Positions 7,548 to 16,824 of a stretch of DNA of 64,000 nucleotides are shown one piece after another. The first letter of the stretch is position 1. Each line of letters starts with the position of its first letter. The position numbers were made by a program, and so were the translations under genes. The notes beneath the pieces were generated by a model, which saw only the letters and a program-made list of their open reading frames with translations, did no database searches and was not told the DNA's origin. Location of the stretch: NCBI RefSeq assembly GCF_900186955.1, contig NZ_LT906438.1:1240001-1304000 (forward strand), written 5' to 3'. This DNA comes from Bacillus pumilus (GTDB lineage: Bacteria; Bacillota; Bacilli; Bacillales; Bacillaceae).

Positions 7548-8531
7548 ATGCAAAAACAAATCACTTTGCCTGAACAGATTAGTCATGAGAGATTAGCAGA
7601 TTTATATAAACAAATGTGGTTAGTGAGATATTTTGATGAAAAGGTCGATCAATTCTTTGCCAAAGGACTTATCCATGGAACCACTCATTTATGTGTCGGA
7701 CAGGAAGCGTCAGCTGTTGGATCAATTGCCGTATTAAAGGACGAAGATAAGATCGTCAGCACGCACCGTGGACATGGTCACTGTATTGCAAAAGGTGCAG
7801 AGGTCAATAAGATGATGGCAGAACTATTCGGACGTGAGACTGGCTATTGCAAAGGAAAAGGCGGCTCGATGCATATCGCTGATTTAGAAAAAGGGAACCT
7901 TGGCGCAAATGGAATCGTTGGCGGCGGTATCCCGCTGGCAACAGGTGCAGCGCTCACATCTAAAATGAAACAGGAAGGCTATGTCGTTCTTTGTTTCTTC
8001 GGAGATGGAGCGACAAATGAAGGCAGCTTTCACGAAGCGCTAAATCTTGCATCCATTTGGGATCTGCCTGTTGTATTCATTTGTGAAAACAATCAGTACG
8101 GCATGTCTGGCCCTGTAAAAGAAATGATCAACATTGAAGACATTTCAACAAGAGCAGAAAGCTACGGAATACCTGGGAAATCGATTGATGGAAATGACAT
8201 GGTCGAGATTATGAACTCAGTAGATGAAGCAGTCAGCCGCGCAAGAGCTGGAGAAGGTCCATCACTTATTGAAATGAAAACGTATCGCTGGAAAGGTCAC
8301 TCTAAGAGTGATGCGAAAAAATACCGTACACGTGAAGAAGAAACAGAGTGGAGACAAAAAGACGGAATCAAGCGCTTTAAGTCTCTCTTGATTGAACTGA
8401 ATGTTTTGACAGAAGAGCAGGCAGCGGCCTTGCAGGAAGAAGCGAAGCAGGAAATTGAAGCGTCTGTAGAATTCGCTAAAAACAGTAAAGAACCGTCAAT
8501 CGATACACTATTAGAGGATGTATACGCCTAA
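7548..8531 (+). CDS. TPP-dependent dehydrogenase E1 alpha subunit (acetoin dehydrogenase-like)
   Basis: 327 residues. The thiamine diphosphate motif runs from GDGATNEG (near residue 147) to ENNQYGMSG. HGTTHLCVGQEA and STHRGHGHCIAKG are typical of acetoin/2-oxo acid E1 alpha chains. With the E1 beta at 8548 it should cleave acetoin or a related 2-oxo compound and pass the two-carbon unit to the lipoyl group of E2. AcoA is the nearest family by eye, but the island context (PTS, SDRs, SorC regulator, no AcoR activator) leaves the substrate uncertain. Start ATG follows AAAGGGGAG. Confidence 0.85.
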   Translation: MQKQITLPEQISHERLADLYKQMWLVRYFDEKVDQFFAKGLIHGTTHLCVGQEASAVGSIAVLKDEDKIVSTHRGHGHCIAKGAEVNKMMAELFGRETGYCKGKGGSMHIADLEKGNLGANGIVGGGIPLATGAALTSKMKQEGYVVLCFFGDGATNEGSFHEALNLASIWDLPVVFICENNQYGMSGPVKEMINIEDISTRAESYGIPGKSIDGNDMVEIMNSVDEAVSRARAGEGPSLIEMKTYRWKGHSKSDAKKYRTREEETEWRQKDGIKRFKSLLIELNVLTEEQAAALQEEAKQEIEASVEFAKNSKEPSIDTLLEDVYA

Positions 8532-8547
8532 TTAGGAGGGGAATCAC

Positions 8548-9543
8548 GTGACAAAAACAACAGTGAGAGAGATTTCATATTTAGAAGCCGTTCGAGAGGC
8601 TATGAGTCAGGAAATGAGAGAGAACCAAGATGTATTCATTTTAGGTGAGGATATCGGCGTATATGGCGGTGCTTTTGGGGTCACGCGCGGCATGATTGAA
8701 GAGTTCGGTCCGGAGCGCGTACGCAATACACCAATCTCTGAGGCTGCCATCGCAGGAGGTGCAGTCGGAGCGGCTTTGACAGGTATGCGTCCGATTTTAG
8801 AGCTTCAATTCTCTGACTTTATTACAATCGCAATGGATCAGCTTGTAAACCAAGCAGCCAAAACACGATACATGTTTGGCGGAAAAGGAAAAGTACCACT
8901 CGTTGTGAGAACACCAGCAGGATCAGGAACGGGTGCCGCAGCGCAGCATTCACAAAGCTTAGAAGCGTGGATGGCTCATATTCCGGGATTAAAGGTAGTT
9001 CAGCCTTCAACAGCTTATGATGCCAAAGGACTTTTAAAAGCAGCAATGGATGATGACAACCCTGTCATTTTCTACGAGCACAAGCTTTTATATAAAACAA
9101 TCGGCGAAGTGCCTGAAGAGCCTTATTCGATTCCTTTAGGGAAAGCTGATGTGAAAAGAAGCGGGAAAGACGTCACAATTGTAGCAACAGCGATTATGGT
9201 ACACAAAGCATTAGAAGCGGCGAAGGAACTAGAAGCAGAGGGAATCGATGTTGAAATCATTGACCCAAGAACACTTGTCCCATTAGATGAAGAAACCATT
9301 ATCGAATCTGTGAAGAAAACAGGTAAATGTATCGTGGTTCATGAGGCTGTCAAACGAGGCGGCTACGGTGGAGAGATTGCAAGTATGATAGCGGAAAGTG
9401 AAGCGTTTGACTATTTAGATGCGCCGATTAAACGACTTGGCGGCCTTGCAGTCCCAATACCATACAACCCGACGCTGGAAAAAGCGGTCATTCCACAAGT
9501 GCCAGATATTATTGAAGCAGCAAAAGAGCTTGTACGCTCTTAA
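8548..9543 (+). CDS. TPP-dependent dehydrogenase E1 beta subunit (acetoin dehydrogenase-like)
   Basis: 331 residues, starting at GTG with AGGAGGGG upstream. [39 protein letters not shown] and the C-terminal transketolase-like domain ([17 protein letters not shown] segment near residue 232) are typical of AcoB/PdhB chains. It forms the alpha2beta2 E1 with the preceding product. It lies 16 bases downstream of it. Confidence 0.88.
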   Translation: MTKTTVREISYLEAVREAMSQEMRENQDVFILGEDIGVYGGAFGVTRGMIEEFGPERVRNTPISEAAIAGGAVGAALTGMRPILELQFSDFITIAMDQLVNQAAKTRYMFGGKGKVPLVVRTPAGSGTGAAAQHSQSLEAWMAHIPGLKVVQPSTAYDAKGLLKAAMDDDNPVIFYEHKLLYKTIGEVPEEPYSIPLGKADVKRSGKDVTIVATAIMVHKALEAAKELEAEGIDVEIIDPRTLVPLDEETIIESVKKTGKCIVVHEAVKRGGYGGEIASMIAESEAFDYLDAPIKRLGGLAVPIPYNPTLEKAVIPQVPDIIEAAKELVRS

Positions 9544-9560
9544 ATAAAGGGGAGAAGATC

Positions 9561-10883
9561 ATGCCAAAAGAGATATTTATGCCGAAGCTAAGCAGTACGA
9601 TGGAGATCGGAACCTTGCTTCAATGGTTGAAAGAAGAAGGAGATTCGGTTGAAATCGGTGAGCCTCTTTTTGAAATTATGACAGACAAGATTAACATCGA
9701 GGTGGAAGCCTATGATGACGGCATTTTTCTAAAGAAATACTACGAAGCTGATGATCAAATTCCAGTCAATGCTGTTATTGGATATATCGGAGAGGCAAAT
9801 GAACAGGTGCCGAGCGAGCCGCCAGCACAGGCAGATGAGGATTCCTCAGAAAGCAGCGAATCGTCTTCACCAGACTCGTCTTCATCCAGTTCTACTGAAG
9901 CCCCAAAAACATCTGGTGAAAAAGTACGTGCCACGCCCGCAGCGAGAAAAACGGCAAAGGATCATCATGTGGCGATTCAAGAGGTATCTGGCACAGGGCC
10001 AAAAGGCAGAGTCCAAAAACGGGACGTCGAGGCAGTCGTTCATTCTAGTGAGAAAGACCAGCGCGTCTCACCACTTGCAGAAAAAGTCGCTGCTCGTGAA
10101 GGAATCGATTTAGCAGCAATTTCTGGATCTGGCGCTCACGGTAAGATCATGAAGAGTGACGTACAAGCAGCAACGCAAACAAAAGAGGCTTCGCCTGTGA
10201 AAACACAAAAATTAGCTGGCATGAGAAAAGTGATTGCTGATCGCATGTCACAAAGTGCCTTTACAGCACCGCACGTCACATTAACAAGTGAAATTGATAT
10301 GACGAAAGCGAAAGAAGTGCGTCAGCAGTTACTTCCGGCGATTGAAAAAGAGACAGGCTACCGGCTGTCGTTCACAGAAATCATCATTCATGCGGTCAGC
10401 CATGTACTCACGCGCCACCCGCAGATCAATATGACATTTGAACAAAATGAGCTCCATTTCCATGAAGATGTACACATTGGTCTCGCTGTTGCAGTGAAAG
10501 ACGGCTTGATGGTACCAGTCATTTCTCATGCGAATCAAAAAGGATTAAAACAACTGACAAAAGAAGCGAAAGAAATTGGCCGAAACGCACGTGATCAAAA
10601 ACTACTTCCTGACCAGCTGAAAGGATCCACTTTTACGATTAGTAACTTAGGCATGTATGCCATTGATACCTTTACCCCGATCATTAATCAGCCAGAAGTG
10701 GCGATTTTAGGTGTAGGACGGATTCAAGATAAACCTGTTGCAGTAGATGGAGAAATTCAGGTGCGGCCAATGATGGGTGTCAGTTTATCGTTTGATCACC
10801 GAGTAGTAGATGGCGCTCCAGCGGCTGCCTTTTTAACAGACCTTAAAAAAGTGCTTGAACAACCATTTGAATTGCTAATGTAG
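9561..10883 (+). CDS. E2 dihydrolipoyl acyltransferase with two E3-binding domains
   Basis: 440 residues. One lipoyl domain (residues 1-78, lipoyl Lys43 in IMTDKINIE); a Ser/Glu-rich linker (about 85-115); a first peripheral subunit-binding domain (about 122-158, TPAARKTAKDH...GTGPKGRVQKRDV); a second (about 169-203, SPLAEKVAAREGI...GSGAHGKIMKSDV); and the catalytic domain (about 213-440) with the active-site motif FDHRVVDGAPAA. Most E2 proteins have a single binding domain, so the pair is notable. It transfers the acyl group from E1 to CoA. Start ATG at 9561 follows AAGGGGAG. Confidence 0.9.
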   Translation: MPKEIFMPKLSSTMEIGTLLQWLKEEGDSVEIGEPLFEIMTDKINIEVEAYDDGIFLKKYYEADDQIPVNAVIGYIGEANEQVPSEPPAQADEDSSESSESSSPDSSSSSSTEAPKTSGEKVRATPAARKTAKDHHVAIQEVSGTGPKGRVQKRDVEAVVHSSEKDQRVSPLAEKVAAREGIDLAAISGSGAHGKIMKSDVQAATQTKEASPVKTQKLAGMRKVIADRMSQSAFTAPHVTLTSEIDMTKAKEVRQQLLPAIEKETGYRLSFTEIIIHAVSHVLTRHPQINMTFEQNELHFHEDVHIGLAVAVKDGLMVPVISHANQKGLKQLTKEAKEIGRNARDQKLLPDQLKGSTFTISNLGMYAIDTFTPIINQPEVAILGVGRIQDKPVAVDGEIQVRPMMGVSLSFDHRVVDGAPAAAFLTDLKKVLEQPFELLM

Positions 10884-10895
10884 GAGATGAATCGG

Positions 10896-12278
10896 ATGAC
10901 GAAAACGTATGATCTGACAGTCATTGGCGGAGGGCCTGGCGGGTATACTGCCGCCCTTCAAGCGGCTGAGCGCGGACGGAAGGTTGCTTTGATTGAGGAG
11001 GATTTTCTAGGCGGTACTTGTTTAAATCGAGGCTGTATCCCTTCAAAGACCTTGCTGAAACATGCAGAAGTCATTGAATCAATCGAGAAGGCGAAAAGCT
11101 GGGGAATCGAAACAGGTGACATGATTCTTTCCTTCGATAAAATGAGAAAGCGCAAAGATGACGTCATTGAAAAGCTCAGAGGTGGAATCGCCTTTTTATT
11201 AAAGCAAGGAAAGATTGATGTATATAACGGCAGAGGTACAGCGGTGACAAAGCATCGGATTGAGATTGAAAAACAAGATGGATCAGAATCGATTGAAACG
11301 AAAGAGTTAATCATTGCTACTGGATCTACACCAGCTATTCCGCCAATACCGGGGCTTAAAGATATTTCATTTGATACAAGTGATACAATCTTTGACATCC
11401 CAGATATTCCTGCTTCTGTCGTCATTATTGGCGGAGGCGTCATTGGTCTTGAGCTTGCTTGTATCTTCCAAAGTCTTCAATCAAAAGTCACCATTATTGA
11501 AGCGGCACCGTCCATTATCCCGCAAGAGGATGAAGAAGCATCTAAGCTGCTAGAAAGAGAACTCAAGAAAAAGGGCATCCATATCGCGAAGAAAACCACT
11601 GTGACAGAGGTGACGGAAAGCGAAGGAGTCAAAGCGGTTCATGCAACAGATGATAAAGGGGAGACGCACATCTTTACAGCGGAAAGACTGCTTGTCTGCG
11701 TTGGAAGAAGACCGAATGTATCAGCTGTTAACCAGCTTGATCTTCAGCATGATGGTCCGTTTATCAAGGTGAATGATCGGATGCAGACAAGTGCTGAAGG
11801 TGTATACGCAGTTGGGGATGTCGCCGGCGGTTATCAGCTGGCTCATGCGGCGATGGCAGAGGCTGCTGTTGCGGTCAGCAATATTTGCGGCGTGCCTGAA
11901 AAAATGAATGCTGATATTATGCCTAGATGTATTTATACATTACCAGAGGTGGCAAGTGTTGGTCTTACGGAGAAAGAGGCAAAAGCTAAAGGGCTCAGCG
12001 TACAAACTGAACGATTTGATTTAGCGGCAAGCGGTAAAGCGTTAGCGGCAGGTGTTCAAACAGGCTTTATTAAATTGGTGTACGATACAGCATATGGTGA
12101 AGTGATCGGTGCAACGATGGTTGGTCCGCATGTCACAGAAATGATTTCAGAAGCTTCTTCCTTTATGTATTTAGAAGGAACAGCAGAAGAGATGGCGAAA
12201 ATGATTCATCCGCATCCGACCATCTCAGAAGGTTTTTATGAAGCAGCTCTTGATATCGTGAGTAAGCTGAGAAAATAA
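10896..12278 (+). CDS. Dihydrolipoyl dehydrogenase (E3)
   Basis: 460 residues. FAD-binding GGGPGGYTAALQAAERG, the redox disulfide GGTCLNRGCIPSK, NAD-binding IIGGGVIGLELA, the second FAD motif GVYAVGDVAGG, and C-terminal HPHPTISEG with the catalytic His-Glu. It reoxidises the lipoyl group of the E2. Start ATG at 10896 has TAGGAG 9 bases upstream; the in-frame ATG at 10887 directly abuts that sequence and is less likely. The ribosome binding site overlaps the E2 stop codon. Confidence 0.9.
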   Translation: MTKTYDLTVIGGGPGGYTAALQAAERGRKVALIEEDFLGGTCLNRGCIPSKTLLKHAEVIESIEKAKSWGIETGDMILSFDKMRKRKDDVIEKLRGGIAFLLKQGKIDVYNGRGTAVTKHRIEIEKQDGSESIETKELIIATGSTPAIPPIPGLKDISFDTSDTIFDIPDIPASVVIIGGGVIGLELACIFQSLQSKVTIIEAAPSIIPQEDEEASKLLERELKKKGIHIAKKTTVTEVTESEGVKAVHATDDKGETHIFTAERLLVCVGRRPNVSAVNQLDLQHDGPFIKVNDRMQTSAEGVYAVGDVAGGYQLAHAAMAEAAVAVSNICGVPEKMNADIMPRCIYTLPEVASVGLTEKEAKAKGLSVQTERFDLAASGKALAAGVQTGFIKLVYDTAYGEVIGATMVGPHVTEMISEASSFMYLEGTAEEMAKMIHPHPTISEGFYEAALDIVSKLRK

Positions 12279-12309
12279 ATGCCAAACAAGGGATAGGGAG
12301 GAGATGCAT

Positions 12310-13005
12310 GTGCACGTCCAGCTTCATCAGAAAGCGGCACTTGTGACAGGTAGCACAGATGGATTTGGAGAAGCCATCTGCCTGGCTTTAGCCCAGGCAG
12401 GTGCACATGTTTTTTTACACACATTTCATGATGAATCAAAGGCTAGAACCATTTGTGAAGACATTCAAAAAATGGGTGGTCAGGCGAGTATCATCATGAA
12501 TCCGCTTGAAACGCCTCGTGATGCCACGCGTATGCTGAGACAAGTGATCGATACGTGCGGAAAACTGGATATTTTGGTCAATCAAGCAGCACAAGGAACG
12601 GAAGCGGAGCTTGACGCCGCACACCCTAATGAGTGGATGGACGAAGTGGAAACCGCTGTGAATACTGTCTTTCTTTCCAGTCAAGCTGCCGTATGGCACA
12701 TGGTTGACCAGAAAAAAGGCTGCATTATTAATATATCGTCATCAGGCAGTATCACAGGTGATGGCGGGATTTCACATGCGACATCGAATTCTATGCTGAA
12801 TGCCATGACAAAAGGGCTGGCGCGAGAATTTAAAGACAAAGGGATTCGGGTGCTCGCTTTATTGCCGCCGCCTCTCCATTTGATTCCTAATGCAGAGCAA
12901 ATCAAGGAGTCTGTGGCCCATATGACGGTCTTTTTAAGTACATCATATGGCGCATTTACTGATGGTGCAGCGATTATGCTTGACGGGGGTGAGAGTGCTG
13001 GCTAA
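12310..13005 (+). CDS. Short-chain dehydrogenase homolog lacking the catalytic Tyr and Lys
   Basis: About 231 residues. It keeps the SDR cofactor motif TGSTDGFGEA (near residue 12) and the ISSSGS segment with the usual serine. However, where active SDRs have YxxxK this one reads ISHATSNSM: Tyr is replaced by His and Lys by Asn. It is therefore probably a pseudoenzyme or a partner subunit. It overlaps the following active SDR by 11 bases. GTG at 12310 (GGAGGAG 6 bases upstream) is preferred; an ATG at 12304 directly touches the Shine-Dalgarno. Confidence 0.8.
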   Translation: MHVQLHQKAALVTGSTDGFGEAICLALAQAGAHVFLHTFHDESKARTICEDIQKMGGQASIIMNPLETPRDATRMLRQVIDTCGKLDILVNQAAQGTEAELDAAHPNEWMDEVETAVNTVFLSSQAAVWHMVDQKKGCIINISSSGSITGDGGISHATSNSMLNAMTKGLAREFKDKGIRVLALLPPPLHLIPNAEQIKESVAHMTVFLSTSYGAFTDGAAIMLDGGESAG

Positions 13006-13768
13006 TGATCAAAAAACAGTTCTCATCGTTGGCGGTGCCCAAGGGATTGGAAAGGAAATTGCCGAGCGTTTTTTAAAAGAAGGTCACAGAGTGGCTGTGT
13101 CCGATATAGATGAACAAGGACTTTCGCTTTTAAAAAAACAGCACTCTGAGCTGCTGACATTTCAAGCTGACGTTTCATCGTGGGAAAGTGTTCAGCAGAT
13201 GGTCTCAGCAGCTGAAAGGGAGCTAGGCGGCATTGCTCATCTTGTGTATTCAGCAGGGATGACAAAATCACTTCCTTTTTTAGAAGTCGATTTTTCACTT
13301 TGGAAAAAGACACTGGCTGTGAACTTGTATGGTCTTTACTATTGCATCAAAGCGTCAGCACCTTATATATGTGAGCGGCAAGAAGGAAGCATTGTCGTGA
13401 TTGGATCAGGATCTGCTATAACTGGCTCAGGCGGTGGAATTCAGTATTACGCCTCAAAAGCAGGTGCTTTTGGCCTGATGCGCTCGCTTGTAAAGGAATT
13501 AGGGGCACACCATGTGCGTATCAATGTGATTGCACCCCGCGTGATTGAATCTCAAATGCTTGATACGCTCTATCCTACTGAGGTGGAGAAAAGGCAGCTA
13601 CAATCGCTCATTCCTGTCGGGAGATTAGGAAGACCAGACGATATCGCAGGACTCACTTTATTTCTTACAAGTGACGAGGGAAGCTATTTACACGGACAAA
13701 TTATTCTGTTAGACGGCGGGAGAACGTATCAGCCAAAATATACGGAGGGAAAAAGAGCGGAGAGGTAA
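12995..13768 (+). CDS. Short-chain dehydrogenase/reductase (SDR)
   Basis: 257 residues. Cofactor motif GGAQGIGKEIA, active-site serine in VIGSGSAITGSGGG and the intact YYASKAGAF (YxxxK). Substrate unknown; in this operon it may handle a ketol, diketone or sugar-derived carbonyl. The start is GTG at 12995, with GGGGGTGA just upstream, overlapping the previous gene by 11 bases; the longer frame from 12947 would bury the start deep in that gene. Its end overlaps the operon terminator. Confidence 0.85.
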   Translation: MLANDQKTVLIVGGAQGIGKEIAERFLKEGHRVAVSDIDEQGLSLLKKQHSELLTFQADVSSWESVQQMVSAAERELGGIAHLVYSAGMTKSLPFLEVDFSLWKKTLAVNLYGLYYCIKASAPYICERQEGSIVVIGSGSAITGSGGGIQYYASKAGAFGLMRSLVKELGAHHVRINVIAPRVIESQMLDTLYPTEVEKRQLQSLIPVGRLGRPDDIAGLTLFLTSDEGSYLHGQIILLDGGRTYQPKYTEGKRAER

Positions 13769-13783
13769 TCGCTCTTTTTGTCA
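13750..13783 (+). terminator. Terminator of the dehydrogenase operon
   Basis: AAAAAGAGCG pairs perfectly with CGCTCTTTTT. The upstream arm lies within the last codons of the SDR gene. Confidence 0.85.
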
Positions 13784-13861
13784 TTTTCATAACAATTGTG
13801 CCAATTAGAAACGAATGTTTGGTATACTGGGAATCATAGTATATTAAAAGGATGATGTCAC

Positions 13862-14818
13862 ATGCTGAATTGGGAAGAAAGACGACAGCTCGTCAAAGTT
13901 GCTCATCTTTATTATACAGACGGGTGGACGCAGCAGGAAATCGCAAAAAAGCTCAATGTCTCAAGACCAGTCATTTCAAAGCTCTTACAAAAAGCAAAAG
14001 ATGTGGGAATTGTTGAGGTGTACATTAAAGACGAAAGTATTCATACGGTGGAACTGGAAAAGCAGCTAGAAACAACTTTTCAATTAACAGATGCTGTCGT
14101 TGTCCCAAGCGTCGGGACAATGTCTGAGATGGTGAAACGGGCAGTCGGTCAAGCAGGCGCCTATTATTTATCTAAAAACATGAAAGACGCGGAGAAAATC
14201 GGTATTTCATGGGGAACTACACTAGCTGCGCTTGTAAAGGAATACCCGTTCGAGCGAAGAAACGATGTGAAGGTCATTCCATTAGAGGGCGGAATGGGCA
14301 GGCAGGCAGTCGACATTCATGCCAATCAGCTGGCATATGAGCTGGCAAAGAAAATGAATGGCACGTGTTCCTATTTATATGCCCCGGCGATTTTAGAAAC
14401 AGAAGAATTAAAAGAGCGGCTCATGGCAATGCAGGATATAGAAGCTGTGCTTGAAGAAGGTAAAAATGTAGATATTGCCCTCATCGGTATTGGCAACCCG
14501 CATAAAGGTTCAACGTTAAAAACAGTTGGTTACTTAAAAGAAGAAGATTTATCTGGTTTAAGGCAATCAGGGGCTGTTGGTGATATTGGCTTTCGTTTCT
14601 TTGACGGTCAAGGCAAACCTGTCCAAGATGAACTGAACCAAAAGGTCATTGGTTTATCACTGGAGCAGTTAAAGAGCGTCAAAACGGTCATCGCTGTTGT
14701 AGAAGGAACCCATAAGGCTGAAAGTATTTTAGGGGCTTTAAATGGCGGCTTTATTCAAGTACTGGTGACAGACGAACTAACGGCCGCAGCCATTTTAAAG
14801 GAAGCTTCCGTCCAATAA
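13862..14818 (+). CDS. SorC-family sugar-binding transcriptional regulator
   Basis: 318 residues. N-terminal helix-turn-helix (about residues 18-45: GWTQQEIAKKLNVSRPVISK) followed by the sugar-phosphate-binding domain of the SorC/DeoR_Bsu/CggR family (GISWGTTLAAL, LEGGMGRQAVDIHANQLA, ALIGIGNPHKGS). It probably senses a phosphorylated sugar or polyol. Its position right after the gat and aco-like operons, and the operator-like motif shared by both promoters, make it the likely regulator of both. Start ATG follows AAAGGATGATG. It is separated from the SDR gene by a terminator, so it has its own promoter. Confidence 0.88.
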   Translation: MLNWEERRQLVKVAHLYYTDGWTQQEIAKKLNVSRPVISKLLQKAKDVGIVEVYIKDESIHTVELEKQLETTFQLTDAVVVPSVGTMSEMVKRAVGQAGAYYLSKNMKDAEKIGISWGTTLAALVKEYPFERRNDVKVIPLEGGMGRQAVDIHANQLAYELAKKMNGTCSYLYAPAILETEELKERLMAMQDIEAVLEEGKNVDIALIGIGNPHKGSTLKTVGYLKEEDLSGLRQSGAVGDIGFRFFDGQGKPVQDELNQKVIGLSLEQLKSVKTVIAVVEGTHKAESILGALNGGFIQVLVTDELTAAAILKEASVQ

Positions 14819-14881
14819 ACGGCTAATACCCATCGAATTGTATAAAAAGAGCAACATCAAACGAGAAAGGAGCTGTGTATC

Positions 14882-15220
14882 TTGAAGAAAACCGAAATGG
14901 AAGCGAACCTACATTGTACTCGGTGCCAAGAAGAGACCCTCCACAGCATCGTTTATGTGAATGATCAGATGAAAAGCGTTGAGTGTACAGAGTGTCATCA
15001 GAAGATCAGTGTGAAAGTCGACATCATGAAGGAATTTTACAAAGAAGTATACGAAAAAATTGCGACAAAGCCAAAGCGGATGACGCAGGAATATAAGGCG
15101 AATTTGAATGGATTTATCTCAAGACTCCCAATCCGCGTGCTTAGTAAGCCATACCGGCTCATGAGATATTTAAACGAATCATACAAAGTGATTAAGCAAT
15201 ATAAAAAAAAGCAGAGCTGA
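14882..15220 (+). CDS. Small zinc-ribbon protein of unknown function
   Basis: 112 residues. The N-terminal half has two CxxC pairs (CTRCQEE and CTECHQK) that look like a zinc ribbon. The C-terminal half is basic and helical (RLPIRVLSKPYRLMRYLNE). The start is TTG at 14882 with AAAGGAG 9 bases upstream. Similar proteins are conserved in Bacillus without assigned function. It is convergent with steT and shares a bidirectional terminator that begins inside its last codons. Confidence 0.75.
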   Translation: MKKTEMEANLHCTRCQEETLHSIVYVNDQMKSVECTECHQKISVKVDIMKEFYKEVYEKIATKPKRMTQEYKANLNGFISRLPIRVLSKPYRLMRYLNESYKVIKQYKKKQS

Positions 15221-15238
15221 TTAGCGCTCTGCTTTTTT
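15203..15238. terminator. Bidirectional terminator
   Basis: AAAAAAAAGCAGAGC pairs with GCTCTGCTTTTTT, with T runs in both directions. It serves the zinc-ribbon gene and steT, overlapping both coding ends. Confidence 0.85.
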
Positions 15239-16546
15239 GTGTGTTTTTTTCATATAATAATAAATAGGCAGTCCAGCAATCCCGATCAGCATAGAGATGA
15301 GACAGCTTTTCCAGTCGGTGATCATGGTGCTGATTAAGACGAATAAAGAACCGATAATCGCAACGATTGGTGTGAGCGGATAAAGTGGTACGCTATAAGC
15401 ACGCTCGATTCCTTTGTTTTGTTTTCTCAGTTTAAAGACTGCGAAAAAGGCCATGACATAAAAGATGTAGATCATGAAGATCGAAACCTCTGACAGCTTT
15501 TCTGGATTGCTGACGACCATAAACACAATGGCGATCAAAATTTGTACAAATACAGCAATCCACGGTGTTTTAAATGTAGGGTGAATACGTGAAATCGCGT
15601 TTGCGAAAGGAATTTGCTTTCGCTCTGCCATCGCGAAAATCACACGTGGGAATGAAAGAACCTTTCCGTTCAAACAGCCAAAGATACTAATGATGATGCC
15701 GATACTAATGACCTTACCGCCGATTGGTCCAAAGAGCATTGTCGCAGCAGTACTTGTCGCATTTTCTCCAAGCTGTACGATTTGATCTGCTGGTAACACG
15801 TGCAAAAGAGCGACATTAATAAAGAGATAGCAAGCCGTGACGATTAAAATCCCGCCTGCCATTGCACGAGGAAGCAGCTTCTCTGGGTTTTTCATCTCAC
15901 CGCCAAGTGCTGCAAGCAATATCCAGCCGTCATAGGCAAACAACGTAGCCAAGATCGCTGCACCGAAGTTCATTTGAGCGATGCTATCGTTGACAGCCAT
16001 AAAAATATTTTCGTTTCCTTTCCATAAGCCAAACACAATAATAGCGGCAATCGGGACAAGCTTTCCGATGGTGGTCAGCCCTTGAACAAAACCGCCGTAT
16101 TTTGTTCCCATGATGTTAATGAAACATAAAAATAAAACAGTGATAATGCCAATTGTTGTCGACCATAAAGAAGATAGAGAAAATAAATTAGCTAACAATG
16201 AACCAAAATAAAGACCGAGCGCACCGATGATGGCAGGTCCGTAAATGATAATCTGCACCCAGCCGCATAAATAGCCCCAAAACTCACCATACACTTCTTC
16301 AAGGTAGGCATACAATCCGCCAGTCCGAGGGATTTGTGTACCAATTTCAGCAACAGTGAGTCCGCCTGCAAGGGTTAAAATGCCGCCTAGCAGCCAAGCG
16401 AATAATGCGATATCTGAGCTTCCTGAATAGGAAAGGACGTTGCCTGGCTTCATAAAGACGCCGGACCCGATAATAGTCCCGATGACAAGAGATAGGGCGA
16501 AAAATAAGCCGATGTCCTGTTTTAACGCTGGTTGTTCTTTGTTCAT
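15221..16546 (-). CDS. steT: APC-family serine/threonine exchanger
   Basis: 441 residues with about 12 membrane helices. The first helix contains IGTIIGSGVFMKPGNVL, the substrate-binding signature of APC/LAT-type transporters. By length, sequence and position next to mhqA it matches B. subtilis SteT (YkbA), an obligate Ser/Thr exchanger. The ATG at 16546 has AGGAGG about 10 bases upstream on the minus strand. Upstream, inverted GTTCG repeats (16669-16717) may take part in its control. Confidence 0.88.
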   Translation of the reverse strand: MNKEQPALKQDIGLFFALSLVIGTIIGSGVFMKPGNVLSYSGSSDIALFAWLLGGILTLAGGLTVAEIGTQIPRTGGLYAYLEEVYGEFWGYLCGWVQIIIYGPAIIGALGLYFGSLLANLFSLSSLWSTTIGIITVLFLCFINIMGTKYGGFVQGLTTIGKLVPIAAIIVFGLWKGNENIFMAVNDSIAQMNFGAAILATLFAYDGWILLAALGGEMKNPEKLLPRAMAGGILIVTACYLFINVALLHVLPADQIVQLGENATSTAATMLFGPIGGKVISIGIIISIFGCLNGKVLSFPRVIFAMAERKQIPFANAISRIHPTFKTPWIAVFVQILIAIVFMVVSNPEKLSEVSIFMIYIFYVMAFFAVFKLRKQNKGIERAYSVPLYPLTPIVAIIGSLFVLISTMITDWKSCLISMLIGIAGLPIYYYMKKTHKKAER

Positions 16547-16668
16547 TACTCGCGACCTCCTGCATCACTTTCGTACGTTACTGTGACATGTATTTCGTTC
16601 ATTGTAATACGATTTTAGGAAAACAAGAATTAAAAAAATTTTCTGATTTTCGTATTTGTATTTAAAAG

Positions 16669-16717
16669 TGTTCGTTTATTGGAGATATCAGGGTGAATGT
16701 TTCGTTAAAAACGAACA
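16669..16717. repeat. Inverted repeats in the steT-mhqA intergenic region
   Basis: TGTTCGTTT (16669-16677) and AAACGAACA (16709-16717) form an exact 9-bp inverted repeat. A related inner pair (GTTTCGTT/AACGAAC) and a third copy, ACCGAACA (16761-16768), are nearby. This could be an operator array or a leader hairpin of steT; the binder is unknown. Confidence 0.4.
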
Positions 16718-16781
16718 ATAAAAGATTATTTTTGATTTAATGTTAATTTTATCGTTAGAAACCGAACATCTAGCCAAATGG

Positions 16782-16810
16782 TTGACTTTTCTTGAAAAAT
16801 GACCTATTTT
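16782..16810 (+). promoter_or_regulatory. Sigma-A promoter of mhqA
   Basis: TTGACT (16782-16787), 17 bases, TATTTT (16805-16810). Confidence 0.6.
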
Positions 16811-16824
16811 ATTCATAAGGATAT

